Shown here one piece after another: positions 8,593 through 17,044 of a DNA stretch of 64,000 nucleotides. This DNA is from Streptomyces achromogenes. GTDB taxonomy: Bacteria; Actinomycetota; Actinomycetes; Streptomycetales; Streptomycetaceae. The translations under genes and the position numbers were made by a program. Below the pieces are notes generated by a model. The model did not search any database and had not been told where the DNA came from. It saw only the letters and a program-made list of their open reading frames with translations. The stretch covers positions 4,650,001 through 4,714,000 of the forward strand of contig NZ_JAUSYH010000001.1 of assembly GCF_030816715.1 (NCBI RefSeq), read 5' to 3'. The first letter of the stretch is position 1, and each line of letters opens with the position of its first letter.

Positions 8593-10065
8593 CTAGACCG
8601 TGGTCCGCTTGCGGAGTACGACGCCGACGAGGAGGGCGCCGGCGAGGGCGACGACACCGGCGGTGACCATGCCCGCGTGCAGGCCGCCCAGGATGTCGGC
8701 GCGGGACGGGACGGCGCCCGACGAGAGGGCGTTGGTGCGGGCGGCGGCGATCGCGCTCAGACCCGAGACGCCGATCGCGGCCACGTACTGCGGCAGCTGC
8801 GACAGTCCGCCGACGACGCCCTGGTCCTCCTCGGTGACGCCGGTGGTCATCACGGTGATGAAGGAGACGACGCTGAAGACGTGGCCGAGTCCCATGACGG
8901 AGGAGGTGGCGAGCAGGGCGGCCAGGTTCACGTCCTGGGGCAGGGCGAACATCGCCACCGTGCCGGCGCCCTGGATGAGCAGGCCCGCGGCCAGCACCCT
9001 CACCCCGCCGAACCGGCCGAGCAGCCGGGCGACGTACATGCCCCCGAGGGTGGCGGCGGCGCCCTCGCCGAGATAGCTCAGACCGGCCTGGAGGGCGGTG
9101 AAGCCCAGCACGTCCTGCATGTACAGGCTCAGCAGGACGGTCGTGCCGGCGCACATGCCGAAGGTGATGACGCCGAACAGCCCCGACCACTTCACGGACG
9201 GCCGGTTCAGCACGGACAGCGGCACCAGCGGCTCCGGGTGGCGCCGCTCGACCAGCAGGAACGCGACCAGCAGCACCAGGCCGCCGACGATCGGGCCGAG
9301 CGCCGCGGGCTGCGTCCAGCCCTCGTCGCCGCCGGTGGAGATGCCGTAGACCAGGCCGAACAGACCGAGCGTGGCCAGGATCGCGCCGGGGATGTCCATG
9401 CGGCGGGCGGCGCCGGACTCGTGGATCGCCGGCAGGGCCAGCGCGCCGGCCAGGGCCAGCGCCCCCATCACGCACAGCGCGACCATGGTCCAGCGCCAGC
9501 TGAAGCCGTTGGTGATGACACCGCCGCCGAGCGCGCCGAACACGAAGCCGAGCGACATGACGGCGCCGTTGAGACCCAGGGCGCGGGCGCGCTTGGGGCC
9601 CTCCTGGAAGTAGCCGGTCATCAGGGCGATGGCGGACGGGGCGATCATCGCGGCGGCGGTGCCCTGGCCGATGCGGGCGGCGATCAGCATGCCGGGGCTG
9701 TTCGCGAGGGCGGCGCCGAGGGAGAACAGGGTGAAGACGGCGACGCCGAGGGTGAACAGCCGCTTGCGGCCGATCAGGTCGGCGACCCGGGCGAACAGCG
9801 GCAGCAGGCTCGCCGACGGCAGCAGGCTGGCGGTGGCCACCCAACCCAGGGTGCCCGCGGAGGAGAAGCCGAGGGCGGTGCCGATGTCGGGCAGGGCGAC
9901 GGTGACGATGGAGAAGTCCAGGCCGCACATGAAGGTGGCGCAGCACAGGGTGATCAGCACCAGCCACTCGTGTGTGCCGAAGACGGCGCCGTCGGCGGCG
10001 GGTGCGGGCGGTGCGGCGGCCTCCTGGACGGAGTGGACGGGGGGTGAGGATTCGGTGACGGCCAT
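8593..10065 (-). CDS. MFS drug:H+ antiporter, 14-TM (DHA2 type)
   Basis: A 490-aa major facilitator of the EmrB/QacA (DHA2) type with about 14 hydrophobic helices. Motif A-like loop RVADLIGRKRLF follows TM2 and motif C-like glycine pairs occur in TM5 (GFVFGALGGGVI). It should export a small hydrophobic compound in exchange for protons. Start ATG 10065 follows a GGAAGGA-like sequence. It is divergent from the LysR regulator across a 141-nt spacer, the classic arrangement for LysR-controlled efflux. Confidence 0.9.
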   Translation of the reverse strand: MAVTESSPPVHSVQEAAAPPAPAADGAVFGTHEWLVLITLCCATFMCGLDFSIVTVALPDIGTALGFSSAGTLGWVATASLLPSASLLPLFARVADLIGRKRLFTLGVAVFTLFSLGAALANSPGMLIAARIGQGTAAAMIAPSAIALMTGYFQEGPKRARALGLNGAVMSLGFVFGALGGGVITNGFSWRWTMVALCVMGALALAGALALPAIHESGAARRMDIPGAILATLGLFGLVYGISTGGDEGWTQPAALGPIVGGLVLLVAFLLVERRHPEPLVPLSVLNRPSVKWSGLFGVITFGMCAGTTVLLSLYMQDVLGFTALQAGLSYLGEGAAATLGGMYVARLLGRFGGVRVLAAGLLIQGAGTVAMFALPQDVNLAALLATSSVMGLGHVFSVVSFITVMTTGVTEEDQGVVGGLSQLPQYVAAIGVSGLSAIAAARTNALSSGAVPSRADILGGLHAGMVTAGVVALAGALLVGVVLRKRTTV

Positions 10066-10206
10066 GAGGGGTCCTTCCTGGTGTCTCGCTGGCTGTCCCA
10101 GCTTCGAATCGGCGGACCTGCGCAACAAGGACGATCTGTGCAACGATCGATTCGCCGGGCTCATCGTTCGAGGTCGCAGGAGTGAGGGGGTGCGGGAGAA
10201 CCGGTC
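10066..10206. promoter_or_regulatory. Divergent MFS/LysR promoter region
   Basis: The 141-nt spacer carries a direct repeat TGYGCAAC at 10119-10126 and 10137-10144 (18-bp offset) and an A/T-richer patch around CGATCGATTCG. LysR regulators commonly bind in such shared regions, but no unambiguous T-N11-A box was fixed by eye. Confidence 0.4.
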
Positions 10207-11151
10207 ATGGAACGCCAGGAGATCGAGATTTTCCTGACCCTCGCGGAGGAACTGCACTTCGGGAGGACCGCCGAGCGGGTGGGCGTCTCGCAGAGTCGGG
10301 TCAGCCAGACCATCGCCCGGCTGGAGCGCCGTATCGGCGCCAAGCTGTTCGACCGCACCAGCCGTCAGGTCGTCCTCACGCCCATCGGGGAGCAGCTCGG
10401 GGACGATCTCGCGCCCGCGTGGCGCGGGGTCGAGGAAGCGGTCGCCCGGGCCATGGCGGCCGGGCGGGGCATCACCGGCTCGCTGCGCATCGGGTTCTCC
10501 GGCGCGTTCACGGGCCATCTGCTGCACAGCATCGCCGAGGGGTTCGGGCGCCGGTACCCGGGTGTGGACGTGCAGATCCGGCAGGTGCAGATCTCGGACC
10601 CGTACGGTCCGCTGCGCACCGGGGACGTCGAGCTCCAGGTCACCGAACCCCCGGTGTCGGAGCCGGATCTGACGCTGGGTCCGGTGCTGGTGTCGCAGCA
10701 GAGGGTGCTGCTGATGGCGTCCGGGCACCCGTTCACGCGGCGGGCGTCGGTGAGCGTGGAGGACCTGGCGGAGGCGACGCTGCTGACGGTCGCCGGGAAC
10801 GTGCCGACGCACTGGCTGGACCACCACTTCCCGCGGCAGACGCCGTCGGGACGGCCCATCCCGCACGGGCAGGCGATGACGCACTGGGAGGACGCGCTCT
10901 CCCTGGTTCTCGCCGGCAAGGGCGTGACGCCGGTGGCGGCGGCCGGCGCGCACTACTACAGCCGTCCCGGCCTGGTCTTCAGGCCGTTCTCGGACGCCCC
11001 GGACATCGACTACGCCTTCGTCTGGCCCACCGGCCACGAGACGGCGCGGCTACGGGCCTTCGTCCAGGTGGCCATGGAGCGGGTCCGCGCGGTGGGCGGC
11101 CCCTCGCGCGCCGTGGAGAGCCTGTGGACGGAGGGGGAGAAGGGCGTCTGA
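10207..11151 (+). CDS. LysR-family transcriptional regulator
   Basis: A 314-aa LysR protein. Residues 1-60 contain the winged HTH (FLTLAEELHFGRTAERVGVS, then QSRVSQTIARLERRIGAKLF), and the rest is a periplasmic-binding-protein-like effector domain beginning at GSLRIGFSGAF. It probably responds to a substrate of the divergent MFS exporter. ATG 10207 follows GGGAGAACC. Its last codons run into a tandem repeat array that fills the space up to the convergent SARP gene. Confidence 0.9.
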   Translation: MERQEIEIFLTLAEELHFGRTAERVGVSQSRVSQTIARLERRIGAKLFDRTSRQVVLTPIGEQLGDDLAPAWRGVEEAVARAMAAGRGITGSLRIGFSGAFTGHLLHSIAEGFGRRYPGVDVQIRQVQISDPYGPLRTGDVELQVTEPPVSEPDLTLGPVLVSQQRVLLMASGHPFTRRASVSVEDLAEATLLTVAGNVPTHWLDHHFPRQTPSGRPIPHGQAMTHWEDALSLVLAGKGVTPVAAAGAHYYSRPGLVFRPFSDAPDIDYAFVWPTGHETARLRAFVQVAMERVRAVGGPSRAVESLWTEGEKGV

Positions 11152-11342
11152 GGCCGCCGGCCGAGCGCGGCGAGCGGGGACGGGCGTCTGAGGCCGCCGG
11201 TCGAGCGCGGCGAGCGGGGGACGGCGTCCGAGGCCGTCGGCCGAGCGTGCGGCGACCGGGGGAACGGCGTCCGAGGTCGCCGTCGGCCGGCGGGCGGGTG
11301 ACCGGTGGCCGAGGTCATCGGCCGAGCGTGCGGCGAGCGGGG
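11142..11342. repeat. Five-copy ~40-bp tandem repeat between lysR and SARP
   Basis: Units begin near 11142, 11182, 11222, 11265 and 11304, each built around GCGTCYGAGG, then YCGGCCGAGCG and GCGGCGAGCGGGG. The first two offsets are exactly 40 bp; later copies drift by a few bases. The first copy includes the LysR stop codon and the last ends two bases before the SARP stop codon, so the array occupies the whole convergent intergenic region. Confidence 0.8.
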
Positions 11343-11343
11343 T

Positions 11344-12150
11344 TCACTGGAGGCTTCCCGCGCCCGCGGCGGCGAGATAGCGCTGGTCGGGGCTGTCCTG
11401 GAGCATCACGTGGTGGAGCGTCGTGGTGGAGGGCGACGGGGGGATGCCGAGGTCGTCGGTCATCCGGCGGTGCAGTGACTGGTAGACCTCCAGCGCGGCG
11501 GCCCGGCGGCCCGAGGCGTAGAGCGCCCGCATCAGCTGGGTGTGCAGGTTCTCGTGGTACGGGTGTTCGTCGACCAGGGCGACGGCCTCCCCTACGGCCT
11601 CCTGGAAGCGCCGGCACAGCAGCAGCGCGTCGATCCGTGCCTCGCAGGCGGCGAGGTGCGCCTCGTTCAGCACCCGGGCCTGCACGGTGAGCCGGCTGCC
11701 GAGCCGGACGTTGCCGAAGGGCGCCCCGCGCCAGATCGCGAGGGCCTCGCCGAGCATCTCGGCGGCGGCGTGCGCCTCGCGCCCGTCCAGCAGGCCCCGG
11801 GCCTCCAGGACCAGCCGCTCGAAGCGGGGCCGGTCCCATTCGTCGGGCCGCAGCCGCAGCACATAGCCGTTGCCGTCGGTGACCAGCCGGTGGTCGGCGA
11901 TCTCACGGGCGCTGGCGCCGGCGCCGGCTGCCAGCGCCTTGCGTATCGCCCCGATGTACGTCTGCAGGGCGGTGGTCGCGGTGCGGGGCGGCTCGCCGTC
12001 CCACACCTCGCTCAGCAGCGCCGGCACGGAGACGCGGTGGTTGGCCTTCGCCATGAGCAGGGCGAGCACCTGCCGTTGCTTGGGTGCGCTGGGGGTGACG
12101 TCACGCCCCTGCTCGCGGATGTCGATCGGTCCGAGGACACGGAACTCCAC
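11344..12150 (-). CDS. SARP-family pathway activator (AfsR/DnrI/RedD type)
   Basis: A 268-aa Streptomyces antibiotic regulatory protein: an OmpR-like winged helix over residues 1-95 (EFRVLGPIDI, then PKQRQVLALLMAKANHRVSV) followed by a bacterial transcriptional activation (BTAD) domain ending in DDLGIPPSP. SARPs bind heptameric direct repeats and recruit RNA polymerase to biosynthetic promoters. Start is GTG 12150 with GAGGAGGGG just upstream. It lies ~200 nt downstream of the transposase-like gene on the same strand, and that gene has a GBL-receptor-like palindrome at its promoter, so the receptor may control the SARP. It is the likely activator of the biosynthetic genes to the right. Confidence 0.9.
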   Translation of the reverse strand: MEFRVLGPIDIREQGRDVTPSAPKQRQVLALLMAKANHRVSVPALLSEVWDGEPPRTATTALQTYIGAIRKALAAGAGASAREIADHRLVTDGNGYVLRLRPDEWDRPRFERLVLEARGLLDGREAHAAAEMLGEALAIWRGAPFGNVRLGSRLTVQARVLNEAHLAACEARIDALLLCRRFQEAVGEAVALVDEHPYHENLHTQLMRALYASGRRAAALEVYQSLHRRMTDDLGIPPSPSTTTLHHVMLQDSPDQRYLAAAGAGSLQ

Positions 12151-12346
12151 AGCCCCTCCTCAAGGTCGGGTGTCACCGCCCGGCACGGCGGGCGCTGTGC
12201 GGGCGAACGGGTCGGCAGGAACTCCGCGTCGCTGCGGGATTCCCGTGGTGCTGTGTGTGGGGGAGGGCAGGGCGTGTGGTGCCGTGTGGGGGGAAGGGCG
12301 TCGGCCGTACCGCGGACGGCGGTCGGGCCCCTGCTGCGTGCGGCGG

Positions 12347-13471
12347 TCAGCCGCCGCCCGGGGCGAGGCACACCTCGTGCCCGAGCCTGCGGTGGGCCGA
12401 GGCGACGGACACCAGCGTGGCGTGCCGGTGCCAGCCGGGGTACGACCGGCCCGCGAAGTCGTGCAGGCCCAGTTCGGCCTCGGCGACCCCGACCCGCGCG
12501 GCCGTGGCGGAGCCGATGACCGCGAGGGCCCGGCTCTGCCACGCCGGGGGCAGGTTGGTCAGCCAGACCCGGTCGGGCCGTGGGCGGGGAGTGGTCCAGA
12601 CGCCGACCAGCAGGGCCGGCCGGTGGTGCGCCGGCAGGTGCACCCGCAGGGTGCCGAACCGGGGCCGCCCGGGGGCGAGGGGGGTGGTCACGGAGGGCCG
12701 GGCGTGCCGCCGCAGCAGGTCGTCCGCCGGCTCCGGAACCGTGTGCGCTCCGGTCGTGTCGGCCGGGTGGGGGTCGGTGACCGGGGCGGGCGCCAGGGGC
12801 AGGGTGTCGGGGAGGGCCACGATCCAGTCCAGGCCGCGGGCGTCGAGGCCCTCGATCACGGCAGCGGCGTCGATGTGTCCGTCCGTGTGGACGACGACCG
12901 GCGGCATCTCGGGCGTGGTACGCGCCAGTCGGTCGGCCAGGGCGAGGCACAGCTCGGTCGCGGTGGCGTGGCCGGTGACCTCGGGGATACGGGCCTGGTG
13001 GCGCAGCGCGGCGTCCTCGGTCCAGCGCCGGGGCAGGTACAGCCGCCAGTCCACGGACAGGTCGCCGAGGTCGCCGGAGAGGAACGCGCCCACGGCGAGC
13101 TGGCAGTTGACGGTGCGTCCGACGGCGGGGACGAAGCGCCGGTGGACGCCGGCGGACAGCGCGCCGCGCTTGGGGATGACCACGGGGGCGAGCGTCCAGG
13201 CGTGCGGGGCGGTGTGCTCGGCGACCCAACGGGCGAGTTCGGCGCGGACCGGCCGCCAGGGCCAGGCGCTGTCGTTGACGAACTGCTGCAGCGACTGGGG
13301 CGCCGTCGGGGACGGCGTCACCGAGGCCGCTATGCGCCGCAGTGACTTCTTGCCCTGGGTGGTCAGCAGTCCCCGCAAGTAGACGCCGGCCCACCGTCGT
13401 TGGTCGGCCCGCGGCAGATGGGCGAAGAGCCGCTGGGCCGGCGGCGGAACGCGCTCGGTGGCCGGATGCAT
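12347..13471 (-). CDS. IS701-type transposase-derived protein, probably domesticated
   Basis: A 374-aa protein with the N-terminal region and DDE-fold layout of IS701-family transposases (QLFAHLPRADQRRWAGVYLRG-type opening, QQFVNDSAWPW, PKRGALSAGVHRRFV, DWRLYLPRRW). Where active members have the first catalytic Asp in a DDTG-like motif, this protein reads LAPVVIPKRG, so the nucleolytic site looks lost. No terminal inverted repeats flank it. ATG 13471 follows GAGAGAGGAG. With the SARP downstream and a GBL-type palindrome upstream, a regulatory role is more likely than mobility. Inference from sequence layout only. Confidence 0.65.
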   Translation of the reverse strand: MHPATERVPPPAQRLFAHLPRADQRRWAGVYLRGLLTTQGKKSLRRIAASVTPSPTAPQSLQQFVNDSAWPWRPVRAELARWVAEHTAPHAWTLAPVVIPKRGALSAGVHRRFVPAVGRTVNCQLAVGAFLSGDLGDLSVDWRLYLPRRWTEDAALRHQARIPEVTGHATATELCLALADRLARTTPEMPPVVVHTDGHIDAAAVIEGLDARGLDWIVALPDTLPLAPAPVTDPHPADTTGAHTVPEPADDLLRRHARPSVTTPLAPGRPRFGTLRVHLPAHHRPALLVGVWTTPRPRPDRVWLTNLPPAWQSRALAVIGSATAARVGVAEAELGLHDFAGRSYPGWHRHATLVSVASAHRRLGHEVCLAPGGG

Positions 13472-13507
13472 GGACGGACTCCTCTCTCCCGGCAGCGGCA
13501 AATATAC

Positions 13508-13527
13508 AGAACATTCTCTATGTTTCT
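13508..13527. promoter_or_regulatory. GBL-receptor-like operator (ARE-like) upstream of the transposase-like/SARP genes
   Basis: AACAT-TCTCT-ATGTT (13510-13524) is a perfect 5-bp inverted repeat with a 5-bp spacer, extended by AGA/TCT. It is nearly identical to the palindrome between the receptor and AfsA genes at 17047-17061. It lies 37 nt upstream of ATG 13471, overlapping where a promoter should be. The wider gap 13528-13759 holds no recognisable gene. Confidence 0.6.
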
Positions 13528-13759
13528 AGGCCGGTGATCGGACCGGCGGTGTGCGGAAGGGGTGCGCGGAGAGGTGCCCGGGGCCTCTGAGCTGCGGCAG
13601 GAGGCGGTGTGCCGGGCGGCGGACCGGCGCGGAAAATTCCGTGCGCGGCACACGAGGCGGCATGCGGGCCCGGCCCGGGTGACACGGCCCGTGTGTGGAA
13701 CGGTTCATTCCGTCACCGGAGGTGGTCCTGAAGGGGATTCCACCCCGGGCCGAGGGCCG

Positions 13760-14467
13760 TCAGTCGGTGGCCGGGCCGGCGGCGGCCGAGGGAGCGGGAG
13801 CGCCCGAGGGAGCGGGGGCGGCCGAGGGGGAGGGGACCGGGGCGGCCGAGGGGGAGGGGGCGGCCGGGGGTGAGGGAGCGGCCGAGGGGGCGAGCAGGGC
13901 GCCCAGTGCCTTCAGGGCCTGCGCCAGGCTTTCCTCGGGACCGTCGCCGGTGGCCGTGCGCAGTGCGTCCGGGGCGGTGGCCGCGGCTTCGACGCCGAGC
14001 AGGATGTGGGAGAGCAGGGAGGCGGCCGCCACCGGGGTCAGTCCGGCGTCCAGGCGCTCCTCGTACCAGGCCCGCTCCAGTGCCTCGCGCAGGCCGGGGA
14101 CCCAGGAGTCGTACCAGCCGTGATCGGCGGCGTGCCCCTCGCGGGTGAGCCTGGCGGCCGCGCGGATGCTCTGGGTGCCGCGCAGCGCGTCGGCCAGGGT
14201 CAGCACCTCGTCGAGCACGGCCCGCAGTCCCGGCGCGGCGGCGGTGCCCCGCATCACCTCGCGGGTGGCGGTCGTGCCGGCCTCCTGGACGGCGTCCGCC
14301 AGCGCCGACTTGCTGGGGAAGTGGAAGGTCAGCGCGCCCATCGTGACACCGGCCGATCTGACGATCCGGTGCAGGGAGGTGCCGTCGTAGCCGTGCTCGG
14401 CGAATTCGGCGGACGCGGCCCTGACGATCCGCTGCCGGGTCTGCTCGGCCCTCTCCTGTCTCGCCAC
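13760..14467 (-). CDS. TetR-family regulator, GBL-receptor-like, with Pro/Ala/Ser tail
   Basis: A 235-aa TetR protein. The HTH (RIVRAASAEFAEHGYDGTSL, then HRIVRSAGVTMGALTFHFPS) resembles the ArpA/JadR2 group. The last ~45 residues are almost entirely Ala, Pro and Ser, encoded by a GC-rich repeated tract (13775-13895), and are absent from typical members. GTG 14467 is preferred because GGAGGAGGT lies about ten nt upstream; the frame continues further up without support. Divergent from the SDR gene. It could be a pseudo-GBL receptor responding to the pathway product. Confidence 0.75.
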   Translation of the reverse strand: MARQERAEQTRQRIVRAASAEFAEHGYDGTSLHRIVRSAGVTMGALTFHFPSKSALADAVQEAGTTATREVMRGTAAAPGLRAVLDEVLTLADALRGTQSIRAAARLTREGHAADHGWYDSWVPGLREALERAWYEERLDAGLTPVAAASLLSHILLGVEAAATAPDALRTATGDGPEESLAQALKALGALLAPSAAPSPPAAPSPSAAPVPSPSAAPAPSGAPAPSAAAGPATD

Positions 14468-14648
14468 CTGTGTGCGCACCTCCTCCCGCCCCCGTGTGTC
14501 GCGGCCGGCCCGCGACGAGACCACCCTAGGTCAAGGAATTACCAAGAGATCGGGAGAAGCAGCAGCTCGGAACGTTCTTGGCAGGTTGGCCGGTAAGGGC
14601 TGCACGATCCGGCTGACGGTCCGGCGGGCACCTGTTTGACTGAGTGCC

Positions 14649-15419
14649 ATGATCGAACAACCGTACGTGATGAGTGACCGGGTCGTCATGATCACCGGAG
14701 CGTCGTCGGGCATCGGCGCCGCCGCGGCCCGGCTCTTCGCCGAGCACGGCGCGGCGGTCGTGCTCACGGCCCGCCGCCGGGAACAACTCGCCTCCGTGGC
14801 CGAGGAGATCGAGGCCAAGGGAGGCCGGGCGGCGTACGTCCCCGGGGACATCCGCAGCGGCGAGGACGTCGAACGGGTCGTGGAGACCGCGCTGCGCCGC
14901 TTCGGCCGCCTGGACGCCGCCTTCAACAACGCCGGCTACGGCACGCTCGGCACCGAACTGCACGAGATGTCGGACGACGACTACGACGCCGTCATGGACG
15001 TCAACGTCCGAGGTGTCTGGAACTGCATGCGCCACCAGATCCGCGCCATGCTGGGCACCGGCGGCGGGGCCATCGTGAACACCGCGAGCGTGGCCGGCCT
15101 GATCGCCACCGGGGTGGGCGCGCCCTATGTGGCCGCCAAACACGCGGTGATCGGCCTGACCAAGGCCGCGGCGGCCTCGTACGGGGACCGGGGCATCCGG
15201 GTCAACGCCCTGGCGGTGGGCAGCACGCTCACCGAGATGATGGAATCAGCCATAGCGCAGATGCCCGGCGTGGAGCAGACGTTCTTCGCGCGTGCCGTGC
15301 AGAAGCGGTTCGCCGCCCCCGTCGAGGTGGCGCAGGCGGCGCTGTGGCTGTGCAGCGACGCGGCGTCGTTCGTGACCGGCGCGACCGTCCCGGTGGACGG
15401 CGGCACGCTGGCCGTCTGA
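14649..15419 (+). CDS. Short-chain dehydrogenase/reductase
   Basis: A 256-aa classical SDR. Cofactor motif TGASSGIG at residues 16-23, NNAG near 93-96, catalytic Ser147, Tyr160 and Lys164 (YVAAK), and a C-terminal GATVPVDGG loop. It should reduce a ketone or oxidise an alcohol with NAD(P)(H). Its place beside the receptor/AfsA block suggests a role like the 6-keto reductases of GBL synthesis, but tailoring of the main product is equally possible. Divergent from the TetR gene. Confidence 0.85.
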   Translation: MIEQPYVMSDRVVMITGASSGIGAAAARLFAEHGAAVVLTARRREQLASVAEEIEAKGGRAAYVPGDIRSGEDVERVVETALRRFGRLDAAFNNAGYGTLGTELHEMSDDDYDAVMDVNVRGVWNCMRHQIRAMLGTGGGAIVNTASVAGLIATGVGAPYVAAKHAVIGLTKAAAASYGDRGIRVNALAVGSTLTEMMESAIAQMPGVEQTFFARAVQKRFAAPVEVAQAALWLCSDAASFVTGATVPVDGGTLAV

Positions 15420-15449
15420 GACGCCGCACCGCGGTCGGTGCGGCCCGAC

Positions 15450-15490
15450 GGCCGTCCGGGACCCCGCTTCATCGCGGCGCCCGGACGGCC
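15450..15490. terminator. Bidirectional terminator between SDR and HAD genes
   Basis: A perfect 11-bp inverted repeat (arms GGCCGTCCGGG at 15450-15460 and its complement at 15480-15490) with a 19-nt loop sits between two convergent genes. No U-tract, as is common in Streptomyces. Confidence 0.6.
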
Positions 15491-15598
15491 CCGGGAGCGA
15501 ACGGACGCCGTCTGGGCGGGACTTCTCGGTCACGGCACGCGTCCCGTGACCGGAGAGGCTTGGCGAGCGGGGGAACCCTTCCGGCCCGGAACCACGCC

Positions 15599-16333
15599 CT
15601 AGCGTGCCGTCGGCACCCGTTCGCCGGTGCCGGCCGGCCACAGCGTGCCGGCGGCCGCCTCCTCGTCCAGGGCGCGCAGCAGCGTGTGGTCGATCTCGTC
15701 GAGCCCGTCCACGAGATGGCGTGCCCCGGCCTCTCGCATCAGTTCGGCCTGGTGGCTGTGTGCGAACCGGCTGGGCCGGCCGATGAACGGCGCCCCGAGC
15801 GCTCTCGCCGCCTCGGCGACCCGGGCCACGTCGTCGATGAAGAGCACCTGGCCGTGCTCCAGACCGAAGCGGGCGGTGATCTCCCGCAGCCCGGGGCGCA
15901 CGTCGTTGGTGCAGATGTAGTGGGGCGGCGTGAACAGGTCGGCGTACGCCCCGAGATGCTCGTCGAAGTGGGTCTTGGCCAGGCCGCCGTAGCAGACCAC
16001 CTCGAGCCCGGCGGCGCGCAGCCGCCGCAGCAGTGCCTCGGCTCCCTCGGTGACCTCCACGGGGTGCTCGGCGAGGTGGGCGGCGCGCTCCTCGAAGTAG
16101 GCGGCCAGGGCCTCCTCGCCGGTCATCGGCTGCGGCACCGCCGCCGCCATGGCGCGGCCGGCGTCGGCCTGCCGCTGGGAGAAGACACTGCGTTCGACGT
16201 CGGCCGAGTACACGCCGCCGCGGCGGGTGACGAACCGGTGGATGAGCGGGCTGAACGTGTCGGCGAGCAGCACGCCGTCGATGTTGACGGCGGCGAGGCG
16301 CAGGCGATGCGGGCGGTGCGGTCGGTCGGTCAT
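15599..16333 (-). CDS. HAD-superfamily protein in the GBL block
   Basis: A 244-aa HAD-fold protein. Motif I reads AAVNIDGVLL, so the usual nucleophilic Asp is Asn while the +2 Asp is kept; motif II (CYGG) and motif III (an Arg where Lys is usual, TNDVRPG) are also atypical, while motif IV FIDDVARV is good. Its start ATG at 16333 overlaps the receptor gene stop as ATGA, implying translational coupling. In GBL pathways a phosphatase removes the phosphate left by the AfsA reaction; this could fill that slot, but the degenerate site makes a non-catalytic role possible. Confidence 0.7.
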   Translation of the reverse strand: MTDRPHRPHRLRLAAVNIDGVLLADTFSPLIHRFVTRRGGVYSADVERSVFSQRQADAGRAMAAAVPQPMTGEEALAAYFEERAAHLAEHPVEVTEGAEALLRRLRAAGLEVVCYGGLAKTHFDEHLGAYADLFTPPHYICTNDVRPGLREITARFGLEHGQVLFIDDVARVAEAARALGAPFIGRPSRFAHSHQAELMREAGARHLVDGLDEIDHTLLRALDEEAAAGTLWPAGTGERVPTAR

Positions 16334-17017
16334 GATGCGGGTCCCTCCCCTTGGGCGGGCGCGCTCACGGACGTCCACAGGGACAGAGCGCGCTCCTCGC
16401 TGTTCTCGATCCCGCCGAGCGCCGCGTCGGTGGCGACGCCGGGCAGCAGCAGGCGCCACATGTTCGCCGTCCGGCGCGGCAGGTCGGCCCCGCCGGGAGA
16501 CGACCTGCGCGTACTCCTGCATGCCGGTGCACGCGCCGACGACGAACTCGGCCAGCTCGCCGATGCGCACGTGCTCGCGCAACTCGCCCTGCGCGCGCGC
16601 CGCTTCGAGACACTCCTCGAAGCTGCGGGCCCACACCGCGTACGGCGTGGCGTCCTGTAGGCCGAAGGCGGCCTGCTCGCCGGTGAGCCGGACGCCGGCG
16701 CGCAGCATCGGGTCGGCCTGCAGCGAGTGCGACCAGATGAGGGTGATGTCCACCAGGCGCTGCAGTCCGGTCGTGGGCACATGCGGCTCGATCGTGCCGC
16801 GCTGGGCGTTCATCACCTCCATCGCGAGGTTCTGCTTGTCCTTGAAGTGGAAGTACAGGGCCCCCGCGGTCACCCCCGCGCGCTGCAGGATCTTGTTGAT
16901 CCCGGCGCCGGCGTAGCCGTACTCGTCGAAGACCTCGGCGGCCGCCCGCAGCAGCTGTTCTCGGGTGTGAATCGCGCGCTCCTGTTTGGGCGCGCGATTC
17001 GTGTTCGCTTGTGCCAT
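16330..17017 (-). pseudogene. GBL receptor (ArpA/ScbR type), frameshifted
   Basis: A TetR-family gamma-butyrolactone receptor of about 228 residues if repaired. The N-terminal HTH (RAAAEVFDEYGYAGAGINKI, then GVTAGALYFHFKDKQNLAME) is intact. The frame breaks at a run of three C on the minus strand (16495-16497): upstream sequence reads in one frame through GMQEYAQVVS, and the conserved C-terminus (GADLPRRTANMWRLLLPGVA and onward) continues in another. Removing one C restores a single frame that ends as ATGA with the HAD start. As written, translation would fuse into the HAD gene frame. It may be a true mutation or an assembly error. Divergent from the AfsA gene. Confidence 0.8.
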
Positions 17018-17044
17018 GGCGTCATCCCGGTCTCGACAAGAAAA

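Noticed and set aside
7163..9967. A 934-codon minus-strand frame over the MFS and MBL genes
   Set aside because: Wrong frame relative to two well-recognised proteins; sequence is Arg/Pro/His repeats.
11142..11342. CRISPR-like array
   Set aside because: Repeats are contiguous without spacers and drift in length; no cas genes occur in the window.
15599..17017. A single 472-residue TetR-HAD fusion protein
   Set aside because: The linker is Arg-rich nonsense, while another frame carries the conserved receptor C-terminus and an ATGA overlap with the HAD start. Two genes plus a frameshift explain it better.
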